A program made the position numbers and the translations under genes. This document shows positions 46,391-55,912 of a stretch of DNA of 64,000 nucleotides, piece after piece; the first letter of the stretch is position 1; every line of letters starts with the position of its first letter. The stretch lies in contig NZ_FNWW01000001.1 in the NCBI RefSeq assembly GCF_900108515.1, forward strand, positions 1 to 64,000. The letters run 5' to 3'. The notes under the pieces are model-generated. The model saw only the letters and a list, made by a program, of their open reading frames with translations, had not been told where the DNA came from and did not search any database. The DNA comes from Halobacillus karajensis. Its GTDB lineage: Bacteria > Bacillota > Bacilli > Bacillales > Halobacillaceae.

Positions 46391-46424
46391 AAAATGGACA
46401 CCCGTTAAAAGGAATGTCCATTTT
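46391..46424 (-). terminator. Terminator of the zinc alcohol dehydrogenase gene
   Basis: AAAATGGACA and TGTCCATTTT form a 10-bp stem with a 14-base loop and TTTTTTTATGG on the minus strand. Confidence 0.82.
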
Positions 46425-46426
46425 TA

Positions 46427-47560
46427 TTATGGCTTTAAGACAACTTTAATACAGCCATCTTTCTTTTTATTAAACATCTTATAACCTTTAGATGCCTCTT
46501 CTAATGGCATGGTGTGGGTGATAATCCGCGTTGGGTCAATGTCACCTGCAATAATGTGTTGATAAATTCTTTCCATATAGCTTCTTGCATGCGCCTGGCC
46601 CATTTTTATTTGGACATTTCTTGAGAAAAACGCCCCTAACGGAAAAAGATTATAATTTCCTCCATAAACTCCCGTTAATTGAAGTGTCCCACATTTTTTC
46701 ACCGCTTTTGATGCGATTTGTATCGGCCCCAGTGTGCCTCCTTGCAGTTTTAACTTCTGCTCCGCCAATTCTAATGGCGATTTCTTTCCATCCATTCCAA
46801 CACAATCAATGACAACATCAGCCCCCCCTTTTGTTTCTTCTTTCAGGACTTCGCCCATATCTTTATAATCGGTAAAATTAAAAACTTCGCTATGATTCAC
46901 TTTTCTTGCGTGCTCCAAACGCTCTTCAATATAGTCGACCCCGATGACTCTTTCTGCCCCTTTCTTCCAGGCAAAATGCTGCGCCATTAACCCCACCGGT
47001 CCAGATCCTAGGATAATCACAGTATCTCCCTGCTTTACTCCTGCGTTCTCAACACTCCAATAGGCGGTCGGAAGGACATCTGATAAAAATAATAAGGATT
47101 CATCCTCCATTTCACATTGCTGTGGGATTTTGAATGGGGTGTAATTCGCAAACGGAACCCTTAAATATTCCGCCTGTCCTCCTGGGTGGTTTCCAAATTT
47201 TTCACTATAACCAAAATACCCCCCAGAATCATAATGGGGATTAGCATGATCACATTGACTTTCTTGGTGGGAGTTGCAATAGTGACACTCCCCACATGCA
47301 ACTGTAAATGGAATGACTACTCGATCTCCGACTTTCACTTTGGTTACTTTTGGACCTGCTTCCTCCACAATACCCATTGGTTCATGTCCGATGATATACC
47401 CGATCGGAAGTGGGAAATTCCCTTGATATAAATGAAGGTCAGACCCGCAAATTGCCGTAGAAGTTACCCGAATGATAATATCATCATCTCTCTCAATTTT
47501 CGGGTAAGGAACTTTCTTCACAGCTACTGAATATTTTCCTTGATACGTTACAGCTTTCAT
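46427..47560 (-). CDS. Zinc-dependent alcohol/formaldehyde-type dehydrogenase
   Basis: A 377-residue medium-chain dehydrogenase. The catalytic Zn site is in TAICGSDLHLYQG and IIGHEPMGIVEEAG, structural Zn Cys residues are in ACGECHYCNSHQESQC, and the NAD-binding turn is VIILGSGPVGLMAQHFA. The insert after the structural zinc, with HPGGQAEYLRVPFA, fits the glutathione-independent formaldehyde dehydrogenase-like subgroup. The true substrate is unknown. The start at 47560 has TAGGAGCGAGTCAT upstream. Single gene. Confidence 0.88.
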   Translation of the reverse strand: MKAVTYQGKYSVAVKKVPYPKIERDDDIIIRVTSTAICGSDLHLYQGNFPLPIGYIIGHEPMGIVEEAGPKVTKVKVGDRVVIPFTVACGECHYCNSHQESQCDHANPHYDSGGYFGYSEKFGNHPGGQAEYLRVPFANYTPFKIPQQCEMEDESLLFLSDVLPTAYWSVENAGVKQGDTVIILGSGPVGLMAQHFAWKKGAERVIGVDYIEERLEHARKVNHSEVFNFTDYKDMGEVLKEETKGGADVVIDCVGMDGKKSPLELAEQKLKLQGGTLGPIQIASKAVKKCGTLQLTGVYGGNYNLFPLGAFFSRNVQIKMGQAHARSYMERIYQHIIAGDIDPTRIITHTMPLEEASKGYKMFNKKKDGCIKVVLKP

Positions 47561-47749
47561 ATGACTCGCTCCTATCGTTCGTCCATGCTGTTATGTTTAA
47601 CGAATAAGACAAAATCATACTTTTATCTAGGAATCCAAAGAATAAATCGGTGATATTTTAAGGAAGGAATTATGTTTGAATAGAAAGTAAAAATGTCGAA
47701 ACGCTAAATAAGTATAGGGAATTTTCCGGAGATTATAATTGAGTTTTTC

Positions 47750-47916
47750 TTAAGGCATAGAGACAAAAGAAATGACCCACGTGTAATTTTTTTCACTGGC
47801 AAACTTCTGAACATCAGGAATAATTCTCTCCCTCCAATACATCTGCCTCATTGGTAGTGGAAGGAAGAAATCCCTGGTGAAGTAGTATTATCATCAGTAC
47901 TAAAAATATCCATCAT
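47750..47916 (-). pseudogene. Possible remnant of a small gene
   Basis: An ATG at 47916 follows GGGAGGTTGT and reads MMDIFSTDDNTTSPGISS for 22 codons before a stop at 47848. A neighbouring frame, overlapping its end, continues as MRQMYWRERIIPDVQKFASE then NYTWVISFVSMP to a stop at 47750. It looks like one gene with a frameshift, or two mini-genes. No family is recognised. Confidence 0.35.
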
Positions 47917-48031
47917 ACAACCTCCCTTTAGTGAAATCAATCACACCCTCTTTTTTACAATTAGTTCCATTCAATACAATGAATGATTATGAAGCATTTG
48001 AGAAAACATAGTAAAAGAGGAGGTGCTTATT

Positions 48032-48475
48032 TTGGAACATATCAAGTTGTTTGCGTGGAAATTTATTTTCACTTTCGCAATCCTGTTTGCCATACTTGGT
48101 GCAGGCTTCGATGTGTCATTTGGAAATGTATTTCTCATTAGTTTAGTACTAAGCGTCATCGGATATGTCGTTGGTGATCGTTTAACGTTAGCTCGAACGA
48201 AAAACACCACCGCAACACTCGTTGACTTTGTCTTGATTTTTGGTGTCGTCTATTTTATGACAGAGGCGCTAACAGTCGGTGATGATGTATTCGAAGCTAC
48301 TGCCTTTTCTACAATCGCACTGACGATTTTTGAATACTTCTTCCACAAATCCGTGGCAAGAAATCTGGATGAAGAAAAAATGGAAGAAAATACTCAAGAC
48401 AACTTCGCGCCTAAAGGTGAATTGAGAACAGAAGCATCTGAAGAATTAACGCCTTATGACGATGACGACAAATAA
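48032..48475 (+). CDS. DUF2512 membrane protein (YndM-like)
   Basis: A 147-residue protein with four membrane helices in the first 105 residues (FIFTFAILFAILGAG, FLISLVLSVIGYVVG, ATLVDFVLIFGVVYFM, FSTIALTIFEYFF) and an acidic tail ending TPYDDDDK. It fits the DUF2512/YndM family of unknown function. The start is TTG at 48032 behind AGAGGAGGTGCTTATT; a GTG at 48023 lies within that site. Single gene ended by a very strong hairpin. Confidence 0.8.
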   Translation: MEHIKLFAWKFIFTFAILFAILGAGFDVSFGNVFLISLVLSVIGYVVGDRLTLARTKNTTATLVDFVLIFGVVYFMTEALTVGDDVFEATAFSTIALTIFEYFFHKSVARNLDEEKMEENTQDNFAPKGELRTEASEELTPYDDDDK

Positions 48476-48499
48476 TGAGGAATAAATGATAATAACCAA

Positions 48500-48538
48500 G
48501 AAGACCAGGCCATCCATTTTCTGGATGGCCTGGTCTTC
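48500..48538. terminator. Very strong terminator-like hairpin
   Basis: The 17 bases at 48500-48516 are a perfect inverse of 48522-48538 with a 5-base loop; CTATTTTAGG follows. It ends the DUF2512 gene. Confidence 0.8.
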
Positions 48539-48591
48539 CTATTTTAGGAAATTCATTAAATTCAAGCATAAAAAAACCACCAATTATGTAT

Positions 48592-48953
48592 TGGTGGAGA
48601 CGGTGGGAGTCGAACCCACGTCCGGAGATATCGGCACTCGGGCTTCTACGAGCGTAGTTGATATATTATCTTTCACTACCACTTCAGCCTACCAACAGGC
48701 TTCCGAGGAGCTAGCCTGATTATTCTCTTCGTTTTTCCTCAGGCGGTGGAAAAACGCGTAGCCCACTTTAGTTTGAGACCCTTCATCTAGCACATGGGCG
48801 ATACCAGGAAGGATCAGCTATAGACTACTTACGCAGCTACAGCTAGGTTTTCGTTAGATTCGCCAGTTATATTTAGGCAAATGACGGTTTACGAGACGTC
48901 GCTCGACTCGCGACCCGAGCTCGACCTATCCCCGTCGAATCCGTAACGTCCCC
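48592..48953 (-). ncRNA. ssrA: tmRNA (SsrA)
   Basis: About 362 bases on the minus strand. The 5' end is GGGGACGTTACGGATTCGAC and the 3' end is GGTTCGACTCCCACCGTC plus TCCACCA, forming the tRNA-Ala-like half with its CCA encoded. The message part reads GESNENLAVAA then TAA, so the full tag should be A-GESNENLAVAA. It rescues stalled ribosomes with SmpB, whose gene lies about 100 bases upstream on the same strand. Confidence 0.97.
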
Positions 48954-49050
48954 GTTAGGATTAAGGAATAACAGTCAAGCTGTTGATCCATGTCGTGTTT
49001 ACGACAATTCATATTATAGCAGATAGTATATATTTTTTCAAGGGAACCTG

Positions 49051-49515
49051 TTATCGAAGGCTATCCTTAATCGCGCGATCGATTTCACGCTTTTGCTGCT
49101 TCCGCTTCAAATCTTCCCGTTTATCATATTTTTTCTTCCCTCGTCCAACACCAATTAATATTTTGGCTACGCCATTTTTGATATACACCTTTAACGGCAC
49201 TAAAGAATATCCCTTTTGCTGAGTCTGCCCAATCAATTGATTAATTTCCTTACGGTGCATTAACAATTTACGGGCACGAGTTGGATCGTGATTGAATATA
49301 TTGCCTTGTTCATACGGCGAAATATGCATATTATGCAGAAACACTTCCCCTTTATGAATGCGGGCAAAGCTGTCTTTTAGATTTAACCGGCCATTACGAA
49401 TGGATTTTATTTCTGTTCCCTGTAAAACGATTCCTGCTTCAAACGTTTCTTCAATCGCGAAATCGTGGCGGGCTTTTTTATTTTGAGCTAACGTTTTTCC
49501 ATGTCCTCTTGGCAT
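49051..49515 (-). CDS. smpB: SsrA-binding protein SmpB
   Basis: SmpB, 154 residues, binds the tmRNA tRNA-like part and brings it to stalled ribosomes. Motifs [20 protein letters not shown] and [20 protein letters not shown] are invariant in the family, and the basic C-terminal tail [18 protein letters not shown] enters the mRNA channel. The ATG at 49515 follows AGAGGAGGAAACGCT; an in-frame extension upstream is not part of the protein. The gene lies directly upstream of ssrA. Confidence 0.96.
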   Translation of the reverse strand: MPRGHGKTLAQNKKARHDFAIEETFEAGIVLQGTEIKSIRNGRLNLKDSFARIHKGEVFLHNMHISPYEQGNIFNHDPTRARKLLMHRKEINQLIGQTQQKGYSLVPLKVYIKNGVAKILIGVGRGKKKYDKREDLKRKQQKREIDRAIKDSLR

Positions 49516-49672
49516 AGCGTTTCCTCCTCTATTGCGTCCCTTTATTGTATCAAATGTCACCCTCATTTCCAATTGTTATAAAGTAAGGTGGGGCCGTTTG
49601 TCTTCATAGACTTTTTCAATGAACGTGTGAGAATATAAAAGAGCATAAGTTTGAAAAAGGAGATCTAAATCC

Positions 49673-50545
49673 ATGACAGAAGTGATGAACGTGAAACAAC
49701 TGACTATGGAGGACTATCCCGCCCTCACCAAAATGGATACTGGAATAGAGGATGACTATGTTGTTCGTATCTTCGACAGGCTTGTCCAATCAGACATGCA
49801 TGAACTATTTGGGCTTTTCCAAAGTGACCAAATGCTTGCTATAGGCGGATACAGTTTATTTGGAGATGGTAAATTCGCTATGCTGGGCCGTTTACGAAGT
49901 GACCGCCGCTTTCAAACGAAAGGGAATGCCACAGAACTATTAAAGCCTATTATGGAACGGTTGAAAATGAACCGACGCGTCAATTGGATTGGCGCCAACA
50001 CCCATTTAGGAAACCTCCCGGCTCGCCGTGTTCTTGAAAAACTGGGCATTGAACAAGGGCCTGTCATTCACTACCTAATATTGACACGCCCTGACCTTTT
50101 GTCTGGTCATACACCTGGATCCATCTGGGAACCGGTTCATGATTTAAAGAAGAAATATCGATTATTAACCCAATTGAATAAAAATGAACTAGGGACCTTT
50201 CCTTACGAATGCTATTATCCTCTTCCCTTCGATTACTCACTCTTTACGGACGAATATCTTAATGATTCTTCTTTTTATGAAAGTCCTGATAGAAGTAGGT
50301 TTATCATAATCAAAAAAGATACGAAAAAATACGATTATTCCCATGTAAAGTATTTTTGGAATGATCATTACGAACAACCGGGTTTCTTTGAAACTCTTCT
50401 TCACCACTGGAATAATCATCCTGACCATATCGGTTGTTGGATTGATTTTTCAGATCATGGGTTCAAAAACATCCCCGAATTGACTGCTTACGATGTTCAG
50501 GACCCATGGATCCTGTACGGCACATGGAAAACTAATCGAATATAA
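49673..50545 (+). CDS. GNAT-like acetyltransferase with long C-terminal domain
   Basis: A 290-residue protein. Residues about 8-145 resemble a GNAT fold (LTMEDYPALTKMDT; acetyl-CoA turn region DRRFQTKGNATELLKPI; INWIGANTHLGNLPARRVLEKLG in modified form NWIGANTHLGNLPARRVL). The remaining ~140 residues have no recognised domain and are rich in aromatic residues and His (YFWNDHYEQPGFFETLLHHW). The substrate is unknown. AAAGGAG is 11 bases before the chosen ATG. It interrupts the smpB-rnr block on the opposite strand. Confidence 0.7.
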   Translation: MTEVMNVKQLTMEDYPALTKMDTGIEDDYVVRIFDRLVQSDMHELFGLFQSDQMLAIGGYSLFGDGKFAMLGRLRSDRRFQTKGNATELLKPIMERLKMNRRVNWIGANTHLGNLPARRVLEKLGIEQGPVIHYLILTRPDLLSGHTPGSIWEPVHDLKKKYRLLTQLNKNELGTFPYECYYPLPFDYSLFTDEYLNDSSFYESPDRSRFIIIKKDTKKYDYSHVKYFWNDHYEQPGFFETLLHHWNNHPDHIGCWIDFSDHGFKNIPELTAYDVQDPWILYGTWKTNRI

Positions 50546-50632
50546 AAATTCTGCTGCATATATTGACAAGCTCCTTCATAGTATTTAAAATCCTCAAAGG
50601 AAATATTTTAACGTAAGAAAGGATTAAAGACT

Positions 50633-51052
50633 ATGAACTTTATGCAAGCCGTAAAGCTGTTAGATGAAGGTCATGCTTTGGAACGTCATACATGGAAGAA
50701 CTCTGGATATATAGTGAAAGATGCAAAAGGAAAAATCATTTTCTTCGATCATAATGAACCAACTTTTTACTCATTAACCACATCAGACGCATTAGCTGAA
50801 GATTGGGAACAAGTCAACAAAGACCAATGGACAATTGTTTCTGTATCCCACGATCGAGAATTAATGAGAGGCAAGCTCTTTGTTTCCTATCACATATGTA
50901 CGGCAAATAGTGGCCGTCACATAAACAATCACCTGGTGGACAAGGATGAATTATCCCAGTGGTCCCGTTACGTTCATTTGGACCTGGCAAATTCTGCCCG
51001 CTACTTGAATAAACAAGATGTGGCTACTATTCAAAATACCATTAGTGCCTAA
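50633..51052 (+). CDS. DUF2829/Tad2-like protein with C-terminal extension
   Basis: A 139-residue protein. Residues 1-62 match the DUF2829 pattern: MNFMQAVKLLDEGHALERHT, then W and Gly of WKNSGYIVKDAKG, and TTSDALAEDWEQV, the characteristic SDxxAxDW ending. Phage proteins of this family include Tad2, which sequesters signal nucleotides of Thoeris defence. Residues 63-139 are an extra part (DQWTIVSVSHDRELMRGKLF, YVHLDLANSARYLNK) that I do not recognise. No phage genes adjoin. A role in nucleotide binding is inference. The start has GAAAGGATTAAAGACT upstream. Confidence 0.65.
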   Translation: MNFMQAVKLLDEGHALERHTWKNSGYIVKDAKGKIIFFDHNEPTFYSLTTSDALAEDWEQVNKDQWTIVSVSHDRELMRGKLFVSYHICTANSGRHINNHLVDKDELSQWSRYVHLDLANSARYLNKQDVATIQNTISA

Positions 51053-51061
51053 TGGTTCCAT

Positions 51062-51094
51062 AAAAAAACGCGCGATTCGATCGCGCGTTTTTTT
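51062..51094. terminator. Bidirectional terminator
   Basis: AAAAAAACGCGCGAT and ATCGCGCGTTTTTTT are perfect 15-base arms around TCG. It serves both the Tad2-like gene and rnr. Confidence 0.95.
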
Positions 51095-51099
51095 ATGAT

Positions 51100-53385
51100 C
51101 TATTTTTTCTTTTTGCTGCCTTTTTTAGAAACTCCCTTATTTCTGTAAAAAGGTTTATTACCTTTTTGTTTGTTCTTCTTATCTTTCTTCCGATCCGGTC
51201 CTTTTGATTTGATCTGCTTCGGCCTTTCTGGACGTTTTCGCTCTTTTCTAGGCTTCATGCCATCAATTTCAAAATCAACCACACGTTCCTCAATATTCAC
51301 ATTTGTCACACGAATCGTCACTTCGTCACCAATACGGTAAACATTCCCTGTTCGTTCACCAATCATAGCGTACTGCTTTTCATGATAGTGGTAGTAATCA
51401 TCTGTTAACGTACTGACATGCACAAGTCCTTCCACTGTATTTGGAAGCTCTACGAACATTCCGAAGCTAGTGACAGAGCTGATCACACCTTCAAATTCTT
51501 CTCCGATTTTATCCTGCATGAATTCTGCCTTTTTCAAATCGTCCGTTTCTCGTTCTGCATCAACTGCCGCTCGTTCCATTTCTGACGAATGACGGGCAAT
51601 TTCCGGCATTTGGTCTTTCCAATGCTTCCTTGTCTTATAATCCAGCTTATCTTCTACAAGATAAGTGCGAATCAAGCGGTGGACAATCAAATCCGGATAA
51701 CGACGAATCGGTGAAGTGAAATGCGTATAAAAATCTGTCGCAAGGCCAAAGTGACCAAGCCCTTGAGGGTCGTACTTCGCCTGCTGCATTGAACGCAGCA
51801 TTAGTTTTGAGATGATCATATCTTCCTGGGTGCCCTTCACTTCTTCCAGGACCTTTTGTAAGGCTTGAGGGTGGACATTTTCAGCAGATCCTTTGACTAC
51901 ATACCCCAAATTAGCTACAAATTCGAAGAAATTCTGTAGTTTATCTTCATCCGGGTCCTGGTGGATGCGGTGAATAAACGGGACATCCATCCAATGAAAG
52001 TGTTCGGCTACTGTTTCGTTCGCCGCGAGCATAAACTCTTCAATTAACCGTTCAGCAACTGATCGTTCACGTAAGCGGACGTCTACAGCTTTCCCTTCTT
52101 CATCGACAACAACACCCGCTTCTTTAAAATCGAAATCAATCGCACCGCGTCCCATACGTTTCCCTCTCAAAATACTTGCCAGGTTTTCCATTTCTCGGAA
52201 CATCGGCACGAGGTCCTCGTACTTTTGGATTAATTCTGGATCCTCATCTTGAAGAATACTGTTAACATCTTTGTACGTCATTCGTTCATTCGTTTTAATC
52301 ACACTTTGAAAAATCTCATGGTTAACGATTTCACCATCACTATTAATTTCCATTTCACATGTTAAGGTCAAACGATCCACTTGTGGATTCAATGAACAAA
52401 TACCGTTGGATAACCGGTGTGGAATCATCGGGATAACACGATCAACTAAGTACACGCTCGTTGCACGCTCACGTGCTTCTTTATCAATCGGCGAACCTTC
52501 CTCTACATAATAACTTACATCTGCTATGGAAACGCCAAGTTTATAGTTTCCATTATCCAGTTTCTTGACCATAACAGCATCGTCAAGATCCTTAGCATCT
52601 GCTCCGTCAATTGTTACTATCATTTCATCACGTAAATCACGGCGGTTTTGAATCTCACCTTCTGCAATTTCATCAGGTGTGTCTGCCGCTTGTTGGAGCA
52701 CTTCCTCTGGAAAATCAACTTTAATACCATGTTTATAAATGATAGAAATAATATCAATGCCCGGGTCGTTCTTGTGACCAAGAATCTCTACAATTTCCCC
52801 TTCTGCACTCATCCGATCCTCAGGAAACTTTGTGATATTGACGATAACTTTGTGACCGTCAATGGCTCCATTTGTCTGTCCCTTCGGAATAAAAATATCA
52901 TTGGGGATTCGTTTGTCATCCGCAATAACAAAGCCGAAGTTCCGGCTGGATTCATAGGTTCCAACCACTCTTGTCGTTGCTCTTTCCAAAATACGAATAA
53001 CGGTCCCCTCTGGACGCGTTCCATCTTCTTTACGCTTTTCTATACGAACTAACACTTTGTCATTGTTCATGGAAGAGTGAAGATCAGAGTGGTGAATGTA
53101 TACATCATCTTTATCTTCCTCATCGGGAATGAGAAAAGCGAAACCTTTGGCGTGCATTTGAATCCGACCACGAATCAGATTCATTTTCTCAGGCAGTCCG
53201 AAACGATTTTTTCGCGTACGTACAAGCTCCCCTTCTTCCTCCAGCTCATTCAGCACCTTCATGAGGTCCTTGAATTCATCGGAACTGCCAAGATCCATCG
53301 TTTCTTCAAGTTCTTGTACAGATAATGGTTTAGATGCTGTTTCCTTGAAAAAATTCAAAATTTGTTGTTTTAATTCTGTGCTCAA
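51100..53385 (-). CDS. rnr: Ribonuclease R
   Basis: RNase R, 761 residues, is a 3'-5' exoribonuclease that degrades structured RNA and takes part in tmRNA-linked mRNA decay. An N-terminal helix-turn-helix and cold-shock domains come first. The RNB catalytic centre contains [20 protein letters not shown] with the metal-binding Asp residues. The S1 domain ([20 protein letters not shown]) and a Lys-rich tail ([19 protein letters not shown]) follow. The start is TTG at 53385 after AAAAGGAGGTAAGGCAA. It belongs to the secG-est-rnr-smpB block. Confidence 0.96.
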   Translation of the reverse strand: MSTELKQQILNFFKETASKPLSVQELEETMDLGSSDEFKDLMKVLNELEEEGELVRTRKNRFGLPEKMNLIRGRIQMHAKGFAFLIPDEEDKDDVYIHHSDLHSSMNNDKVLVRIEKRKEDGTRPEGTVIRILERATTRVVGTYESSRNFGFVIADDKRIPNDIFIPKGQTNGAIDGHKVIVNITKFPEDRMSAEGEIVEILGHKNDPGIDIISIIYKHGIKVDFPEEVLQQAADTPDEIAEGEIQNRRDLRDEMIVTIDGADAKDLDDAVMVKKLDNGNYKLGVSIADVSYYVEEGSPIDKEARERATSVYLVDRVIPMIPHRLSNGICSLNPQVDRLTLTCEMEINSDGEIVNHEIFQSVIKTNERMTYKDVNSILQDEDPELIQKYEDLVPMFREMENLASILRGKRMGRGAIDFDFKEAGVVVDEEGKAVDVRLRERSVAERLIEEFMLAANETVAEHFHWMDVPFIHRIHQDPDEDKLQNFFEFVANLGYVVKGSAENVHPQALQKVLEEVKGTQEDMIISKLMLRSMQQAKYDPQGLGHFGLATDFYTHFTSPIRRYPDLIVHRLIRTYLVEDKLDYKTRKHWKDQMPEIARHSSEMERAAVDAERETDDLKKAEFMQDKIGEEFEGVISSVTSFGMFVELPNTVEGLVHVSTLTDDYYHYHEKQYAMIGERTGNVYRIGDEVTIRVTNVNIEERVVDFEIDGMKPRKERKRPERPKQIKSKGPDRKKDKKNKQKGNKPFYRNKGVSKKGSKKKK

Positions 53386-53424
53386 TTGCCTTACCTCCTT
53401 TTAAATGAGGACAAGACCCCGGCT

Positions 53425-54168
53425 TTATGACCAGTCCAGAGATTCAAGGAATGCGAGGATGTCTTCATGAAGCTGCTCTTTTTCCTTATCCATTGTGATC
53501 ACGTGGCCAGAGTTTTTGTACCATTTAATTTCCTTTTGATCGGCTTCTACTTGTTCATAAATATAGTTTGCACTTTCTGTGTTAATCATTTCATCATTTT
53601 CTGCTTGAACTACGAATGTCGGTGTATAGATTTGATCGACTTCATCATGAACTTCTCTAATAAACCCACCTAATTGTTTAAACATTTCTTCAGATTCGTT
53701 TAACAATTCCTTTACTTCCTGTTCAATAGTTTCTTTATCTTTTCCTTCTAATTGTTTATATTGTCTAGCTTTAAATTCAAATCCTTGGGTGAGTTGTTTT
53801 TCATTATCAAAAAACATCGGAGAACACATCGTAACAATTCCCTTGATTGGCTCCGAATAGGCAAGTTTCAGACCAAGCACTCCACCGAGCGACAAACCTG
53901 CTACTGCTATTTTTTTGTAACCAAGCTCACGCAGGTGGTTCAAAGCATTCTGGACATCTGCCCACCAATCTTCAGGTCTTGCTTCAATTAATGCTTCAAG
54001 CTCTTTTCCATGTCCCGCATAAATCGGACCATGAGTGGTATAACCGTGCTTTTGCAGAAAGCGGCCAAGCATCCGCACATCCGCAGAGTGACCAGTAAAA
54101 CCATGTAATAATAATACCGCACGTTCTCCTTCCTCAAACGTAAATGGCTGAGGTTGTTTAATTTTCAT
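53425..54168 (-). CDS. est: Carboxylesterase (Est30/YvaK type)
   Basis: A 247-residue alpha/beta hydrolase. The nucleophile is Ser in [13 protein letters not shown] (about residue 94), the acid is Asp in [10 protein letters not shown] and the base is His in [12 protein letters not shown], all at Est30-like spacing. [17 protein letters not shown] forms the oxyanion region. It hydrolyses short carboxyl esters in relatives; the natural substrate is unknown. The start follows AAGGAGAGAATGAC. It lies between secG and rnr, as in B. subtilis (yvaK). Confidence 0.92.
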   Translation of the reverse strand: MKIKQPQPFTFEEGERAVLLLHGFTGHSADVRMLGRFLQKHGYTTHGPIYAGHGKELEALIEARPEDWWADVQNALNHLRELGYKKIAVAGLSLGGVLGLKLAYSEPIKGIVTMCSPMFFDNEKQLTQGFEFKARQYKQLEGKDKETIEQEVKELLNESEEMFKQLGGFIREVHDEVDQIYTPTFVVQAENDEMINTESANYIYEQVEADQKEIKWYKNSGHVITMDKEKEQLHEDILAFLESLDWS

Positions 54169-54438
54169 GTCATTCTCTCCTTACTTCATCTATGTCCTTT
54201 TTTTAAAATTTCATTCCAAAAACGCAATGTATTCTATTTTACCAAAATTAAGTTACCCTGGCACATTTTACGTTTAATCTCCCATCAACCAATAATCCCA
54301 GGAATCACAACGCCAAATATGGAACCACTTTATGTATGATCTATTCTTACATTATCCTTTTCACCCACAGAAGCTAAGCAGCTGCTCCATTCAAAAGTCT
54401 CCCTCTATTAATTTATATAATTTTCTAAATAATAAACA

Positions 54439-54474
54439 AAGAAACTGCGCTTCTAAACGGAAGCGCAGTTTCTT
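54439..54474 (-). terminator. Terminator after secG
   Basis: AAGAAACTGCGCTTC and GAAGCGCAGTTTCTT are perfect 15-base arms with a 6-base loop, then TGTTTATTATTT on the minus strand. The 270 bases beyond it, to the esterase start, hold no gene. Confidence 0.93.
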
Positions 54475-54475
54475 A

Positions 54476-54709
54476 TTAACCAAGGATATATGCCGTCAAA
54501 AAAGCTAAAACGAAAAATAAAACGCCTGTAACAATGGTTGCTTTGTGCAACACCGCGTCAATTCCACGTGCTTTTTGTTTACCGAATAATTGCTCCGCCC
54601 CTCCAGAAATGGCTCCTGAAAGACCAGCACTTTTTCCAGATTGTAATAAAACGAGTACGATCAATGCAATAGTATCAATCGCTAACAAAGTAATTGCGAG
54701 TGTTTCCAT
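54476..54709 (-). CDS. secG: Preprotein translocase subunit SecG
   Basis: SecG, 77 residues, assists the SecYE protein export channel. Two membrane helices (residues about 4-21 and 56-76) flank the conserved [19 protein letters not shown] loop. The ATG at 54709 is 12 bases after GGAGG; an open extension upstream has no ribosome site. It precedes the esterase and rnr genes on the same strand but is cut off by a strong terminator, so they may be separately transcribed. Confidence 0.94.
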   Translation of the reverse strand: METLAITLLAIDTIALIVLVLLQSGKSAGLSGAISGGAEQLFGKQKARGIDAVLHKATIVTGVLFFVLAFLTAYILG

Positions 54710-55057
54710 GATGCGCCGACACCTCCTAAAGACGTACAAATAACTAGATTAAATGTAGCATAAAAGGCTTTCATCAGCAAGCTTATTCTTCTCCTCCCAG
54801 CCCTGATCGATTTCAATCAAAATTATACCCTTACATCTCATCTCCATACTATCTCCTTTACCTTAAAGACGCAGCTTCGGGGCACTTGAGCAGGAAGACC
54901 TTATCTTTTCTGCGGTGTAAAAGTTTTGGTGCACTCGAATCGACCGCCCTGCCTCATGTGGGTTCGGAAGACGAGAGTTACCCAACATCACGTTTCTCTA
55001 TACATCATTTTCGGAACCGAGCATCAGATATTTTCCATTTTTTTTAATTAATTCCAA
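54710..55057. other. Divergent intergenic region between secG and fruR
   Basis: About 350 bases. It should hold the secG promoter on the minus strand. A GC-richer stretch at 54870-54980 contains short self-complementary pieces (GGAAGACC, GGAAGACG) but folds into no structure I can name. Confidence 0.4.
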
Positions 55058-55130
55058 TGATTATTTGTGAATGTTTTTGATTATTTATGATGGTTTAGGG
55101 TTGATCTTTGAAAGGGTTTTCTTTTATGAT
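55058..55130 (+). promoter_or_regulatory. fru operon promoter with direct-repeat operator
   Basis: TGATTATTTGTGA (55058) and TGATTATTTATGA (55078) are near-identical direct repeats exactly 20 bases apart, as expected for a DeoR-type repressor. TTGATC (55101) and TATGAT (55125) with an 18-base spacer form the likely promoter. TGAAAGGGTTTTCT at 55108 resembles a weak CcpA site. Confidence 0.6.
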
Positions 55131-55162
55131 GAATACAGATAACAACAAGGGGTGCATGAAAC

Positions 55163-55912
55163 ATGCTTACACCAGAACGCCAACAGCTGATTTTAAAAAC
55201 AGTCAAAAATGATCATACATCAAAAATAAAACGTTTAGTCGAAGTCACTGGAGCCTCAGAATCCACCATACGCCGTGACTTGGATCAGTTAGAAGAAAAA
55301 GGCCTGCTTAGACGTGTTCACGGTGGAGCATCGTTAAGAAGTTCTGCCAGCGAAGAACCCCCAATGATTGAAAAAATCACTAAATTTCATAATGAAAAGA
55401 AAGCCATAGCAAAATCCGCGGCTTCTCTCGTTCAAGATGGAGACTGCATATTCATCGACGCTGGTTCCACTACGTATGAGATGATTCCACTTTTAAAAGA
55501 AAAGAATATCATTGTCGTTACCAATGGTTTAAGCCACCTTGATGTTTTGAATAAACACCAAATTAAAACGTACGTTCTCGGCGGCCATGTTAAGCACCAG
55601 ACCGGAGCTGTGGTGGGAGCTGGAGCAATTAAAAACCTCCAGCAATATCGTTTTGATCAATGCTTTATTGGAGCGAACGGTGTGACTCTGACCGATGGCT
55701 ACACGACTCCGGACCCGGATGAAGCTGCCATCAAACAGATGACTTTGACATTATCTACGAACCGCTATATCTTAGTCGACCATTCGAAATTTGAGGAAGT
55801 TGCTTTTTTGAAATTCGCAGATTTATCCGATGCAGAAATGATTACGAACTACAATGGAAAGGCTATAGAAGAGTATAGACGGAAAACAAATATAAAGGTT
55901 GTGACAACATGA
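55163..55912 (+). CDS. fruR: DeoR-family repressor of the fructose operon
   Basis: A 249-residue DeoR regulator. Residues 5-58 form the helix-turn-helix (TPERQQLILKTVKNDHTS; ASESTIRRDLDQLEEKGLL; RRVHGGA). The C-terminal sugar-phosphate sensor contains IFIDAGSTTYEMIPLL and VVTNGLSHLDVL. It likely senses fructose-1-phosphate. Its stop overlaps the fruK start by four bases (ATGA), so it represses its own operon. AAGGGG lies ten bases before the start. Confidence 0.92.
   Translation: MLTPERQQLILKTVKNDHTSKIKRLVEVTGASESTIRRDLDQLEEKGLLRRVHGGASLRSSASEEPPMIEKITKFHNEKKAIAKSAASLVQDGDCIFIDAGSTTYEMIPLLKEKNIIVVTNGLSHLDVLNKHQIKTYVLGGHVKHQTGAVVGAGAIKNLQQYRFDQCFIGANGVTLTDGYTTPDPDEAAIKQMTLTLSTNRYILVDHSKFEEVAFLKFADLSDAEMITNYNGKAIEEYRRKTNIKVVTT

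Noticed and set aside
54870-54990. tRNA-like or small RNA in the secG-fruR gap
   Set aside because: GGTTCGG-like bases and GC content caught attention, but no cloverleaf or terminator can be drawn.
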